Source: Pyrus communis
Taxonomy: Eukaryota > Streptophyta > Magnoliopsida > Rosales > Rosaceae
Length of the DNA stretch: 64,000 nucleotides
Direction of reading: 5' to 3'
NCBI RefSeq assembly: GCF_963583255.1
Contig: NC_084804.1
Location: 34,950,453 to 35,014,452, forward strand
Part shown: piece by piece, positions 61,332-64,000 of the stretch
Layout: every line of letters begins with the position of its first letter
How positions within the stretch are numbered: position 1 is the stretch's first letter
Notes under the pieces: model-generated
Seen by the model: the letters and a program-made list of their open reading frames with translations, nothing else
The model's database searches: none
What the model was told of the DNA's origin: nothing
Position numbers and translations under genes: made by a program

Positions 61332-61630
61332 CCATTATGTATTTTCATCATTTGGTTATGTTTAATTGCTAGAATTATTATTTTGCAGACCAACTTATTC
61401 TTTATTAGACCCTAATTCGAATTAGTTGAATGAAAAAATGGTCCATGTTTTATCATTTCCTGATTTGGTCCCCATACTTCTAAATTCTAATAAAATCAAT
61501 TTAGTTTGTGGATTTTACCTTGTGACCTCGTTTGTTACTCAGGATTGGCGACAATCTCTCTAAGAAAACGAGGCATATTAGATAGCGTGATGGACTCCAA
61601 ACACTTTCTACTTGATGTCACTTTCACAAG

Positions 61631-61841
61631 ATGGCCAAATCTCAAACACTATCGGTTGCCCAACTTAAAACATGGGTTTTCGAGTGCCTTGTTGCTAAAG
61701 GGTTGCCAAAGGGAACTGCCAACAAAGCCATCTATTTTTTGACTACTCGTATTGTTCAGCTCAAAACCTCCATTGCACCACAATTTACTTAAGAAGCCCT
61801 TGAATATATGAGGCATGCTTCACTTGATCTTGTAGCATAAC
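61631..61841 (+). pseudogene. Short unidentified coding-like fragment
   Basis: From ATG 61631 a frame of 53 codons (MAKSQTLSVAQLKTWVFEC and on to SIAPQFT) meets TAA at 61790, then continues in the same frame with EALEYMRHASLDLVA to TAA 61839-61841. The amino-acid mix looks coding, but I cannot name it; it may be a piece of a gene or of a transposon protein. Confidence 0.35.
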
Positions 61842-62084
61842 CGACCCCAGTCCTGAAGCCCATTTTGGGTCGTCCCGCAGTCCCCCTCCTAAACCCTATT
61901 TTGGCTCGTCTTCTTTGAAACTTGTGGTCTCAATCAATTTGAAATCAAATTCTCTGTATAATTTTCTTTCTTTGTTCTATTGATTCACTTGTATGAATAT
62001 TAGTAGTTCATTCCCATTGATGCGAGAGAGACATGTTAAGTTCCAAGCAATGTATTCTGATAACACTGACAACAAATACAACTC
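61842..62084. other. Intergenic DNA
   Basis: Nothing recognised. Confidence 0.35.
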
Positions 62085-62200
62085 TTTTTTTTTTTTTTTT
62101 TTCTTCCCCTTTCTAGTCAGAAACAAACTTCATTAGAGAAACAGGAGAACCACAAGCACTAGGCAGAGAGACAAGGAAAGCTATATTCACTTCTTGAGTT
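62085..62200 (-). mobile_element. Possible poly(A)-tailed retro-insertion
   Basis: A run of about 18 T is followed on the + strand by GTCAGAAACAAACTTCATTAG, similar in style to the left end of the LINE at 25465. It reads as a short LINE 3' end on the - strand. A TSD is only hinted at (TACAACTC / TACATCTC). Confidence 0.3.
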
Positions 62201-62217
62201 GTACATCTCAAAAACTA

Positions 62218-62560
62218 GGGTTTTTAGTCAAAATGGTTTCTGAGATTAGCATAAGTCTTCATTTTGTTCCATGATAATGAAAATCAATAGAAGTGGTCCT
62301 TGAGTTTGTCCACCTTAAATCATTTTGGTCTCTTTATGAAAAATTTGTCAATATCCCCATTAAATGGAGGGGTTGTTTTGACAAAAATATCATTAAAAAG
62401 TAGTCACGTGACAATTTAATTAGAATATTGACATATTTTTTACGGAATGATGAAAATGATTTACATTAGACAAACTCAAGAATCACTTATATTGATTTTC
62501 ATTGTCAGAGACTAACGCAAGAAGTTATGTCAACCTCAAAGACAATTTTAATTAAAAACC
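62218..62560. mobile_element. Mutator-like MITE with 9-bp TSD (8/9)
   Basis: The left end GGGTTTTTAGTCAAAATGG and the right end read inward, GGTTTTTAATTAAAATTG, form long inverted ends. Flanking 9-mers are CAAAAACTA (62209-62217) and CAAAAACCA (62561-62569). Non-coding. Confidence 0.6.
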
Positions 62561-62569
62561 CAAAAACCA

Positions 62570-63280
62570 TAAAGTCCGTGAAAAGGAGAAACTCTAGTGT
62601 TCGGTGTCTGGATCACTAGTTTCCGGCGGCCCACACTGAAAAAATCACTCATGGCCCATCCCCTATTTGAGGCCTACCATACCCGTTTTTTGACCTCACC
62701 TTCTCTCTCTTTTGGTCTTTGTCTGGACAGAAGAATTTTTCTATCAAGAGAATTGTGTCTCGAGCTTAAATAAATGGATCTACTTTTTAATTTATTTAAT
62801 TTTTTTTAGTAGAGGTTAATCCCAATCCAGATTCCAAAAAGTATATCGTTTTTTCATTCATAAATTGATATTTTGTCTTAAATTATGGTAATAACAACTG
62901 AGAACTTATGACTGGTTTGAGATTGTGGTGCTTCAACAAAAACAAAAACAATAACAAAAATTAAAAACAAAAAAAAGCTTATTAAAATATCTGGAATATC
63001 AATGACAGTAGAAAAGCATAAAAAAGCAAAAAGAAGGTCTACCATACTTAAAAAGAAAGTGTGTCTTTTTTTAAAACCATAGTAGTCATTGCCCATTTAT
63101 CAAAATTTTAAATGGCATGTTTCACAAAATTACAATTTTTGCGTCTACATATTGTCTTTGACAATTATTATCACATTAAATACCATATTATTTTTAGTCA
63201 TTTAACATATTCAAAGCATATTCAAAGCATCCAAGAGTGTTTTTTCTCCTTTCTCTCTCAAAGAAAATTCCCAAAAGAAA
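62570..63280. other. AT-rich intergenic DNA
   Basis: No feature beyond A/T runs; a CT-rich stretch begins near 63245. Confidence 0.4.
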
Positions 63281-64000
63281 ACCTCGCTCAGCCGCCGACC
63301 CTAGCCTTTGGTTTTAGGGTCGGTGGCAGTCCTCAATCTCTCCTGCTTTCTTCTACTTTTCCTTCTTTTCTTCCTTTACTTCTCTTTACCTATGCTTTTA
63401 TCTGAGCTCTGTCTCATCTATCTCAGCTTTTGTCTTAGTTTTGTACCCTCTCCTCAATCAACTGCCGGTCACCGCCATCCTTCTCATCCCTCCCCATTAC
63501 ACCCTTTTCTCCTACCTGCCTCTTCCTGCCCTTCATCTTTTCCAACCCATAACCATGAATTAGATCTTTGAGTGTTGGGCTCTATCTTGACACAAGACCC
63601 AACCCACACAACCTAATGTCGATCCCGCTTACTGGAAAAATTGGGGGAAGTGTGGAACGATTCACGTCGGAACAAGGGTGTTTTATACACCCCCTTTGCC
63701 CTCCCCCTCCTCATGTTACGTTTGATTATTTTTCTTGCAAGTGTGGCTATGGAGGCTTTGGCCCTTAGTGGATTGACTCTATGCAACACTCTCAAATCTA
63801 GTTTTTGGTTCGGATGCATTTTTCAGTTTTGTGTGATTTCTTCCTTCGCGGAGGTAGTAGCGGTTGCAGTGGTGGTGACTGGTTTTTGGCTACTGGAGCT
63901 TAGAGTTTTACTGATTATTATTTCTTTTGTAGCCTACAAGCCTAAATCTGTGTGGGCCTCCCTTTGTGGCTGGGGTTGTAGCTTTCCTTTTTGGGCTTGT
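63281..64000 (+). other. Unidentified pyrimidine-rich, GC-richer segment cut by the window edge
   Basis: Base composition changes here: CT-rich stretches, then TGGCTGGGGTTGTAGC-like phrases near the edge. It resembles the insertion at 907-1587 in style and could be the leader of a LINE or of a gene that continues outside the window. No frame is long enough to call. Confidence 0.25.

Overview
The window is nuclear DNA of a flowering plant, a eudicot and most likely a woody one such as a member of the Rosaceae (the family is my inference from the repeats, not proven here). Reasons: an intron-dense plant gene with GT-AG splicing, AT-rich introns and intergenic DNA, plant retrotransposons (copia, Cassandra, L1- and RTE-type LINEs), Harbinger-, Mutator- and hAT-like elements, and a plant NB-ARC resistance-gene relative.

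The centre (8186-41842, + strand) is one very large gene, Midasin (MDN1/REA1), the dynein-like AAA+ ATPase that strips assembly factors from pre-60S ribosomes. I could trace 72 exons. Every junction keeps phase and the joined length is 16,344 nt (5,447 residues), with no internal stop. All six AAA Walker A loops, the long linker, the acidic D/E-rich region and the C-terminal MIDAS domain are present. The region just upstream carries three telo-box motifs, as expected for a plant ribosome-biogenesis gene. Several introns hold old transposon insertions with visible target-site duplications (TSDs).

Left of MDN1 (1-8185) is transposon territory: a CCA-rich low-complexity block, a 681-bp insertion flanked by 18-bp direct repeats, a Harbinger-like element nested inside a hAT-like MITE, and a second Harbinger-like element of the same family (4474-7476, TSD TAA) that contains an intron-bearing, broken copy of part of a Rab GDP-dissociation inhibitor gene. 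That Pack-type gene capture is the most interesting object in the window.

Right of MDN1: a TRIM-like remnant (about 42490-42640), a short CC-NB-ARC gene without LRRs on the - strand (43129-44229), a Mutator-like MITE with 9-bp TSDs, several local duplications, a C20A13 tract and two more CCA-rich blocks, and a near-perfect ACGT-centred palindrome. At 51873-54082 lies a two-exon gene for a plant protein of unknown function. It is followed by a decayed Ty1/copia retrotransposon with both LTRs (55044-60377), a solo Cassandra LTR with its 5S-rRNA-like promoter (61038-61331), a possible gene fragment, and a second Mutator-like MITE (62218-62560). The three + strand or - strand host genes (MDN1, the NB-ARC gene, the orphan gene) show no sign of acting together; they are ordinary independent plant genes separated by repeats.
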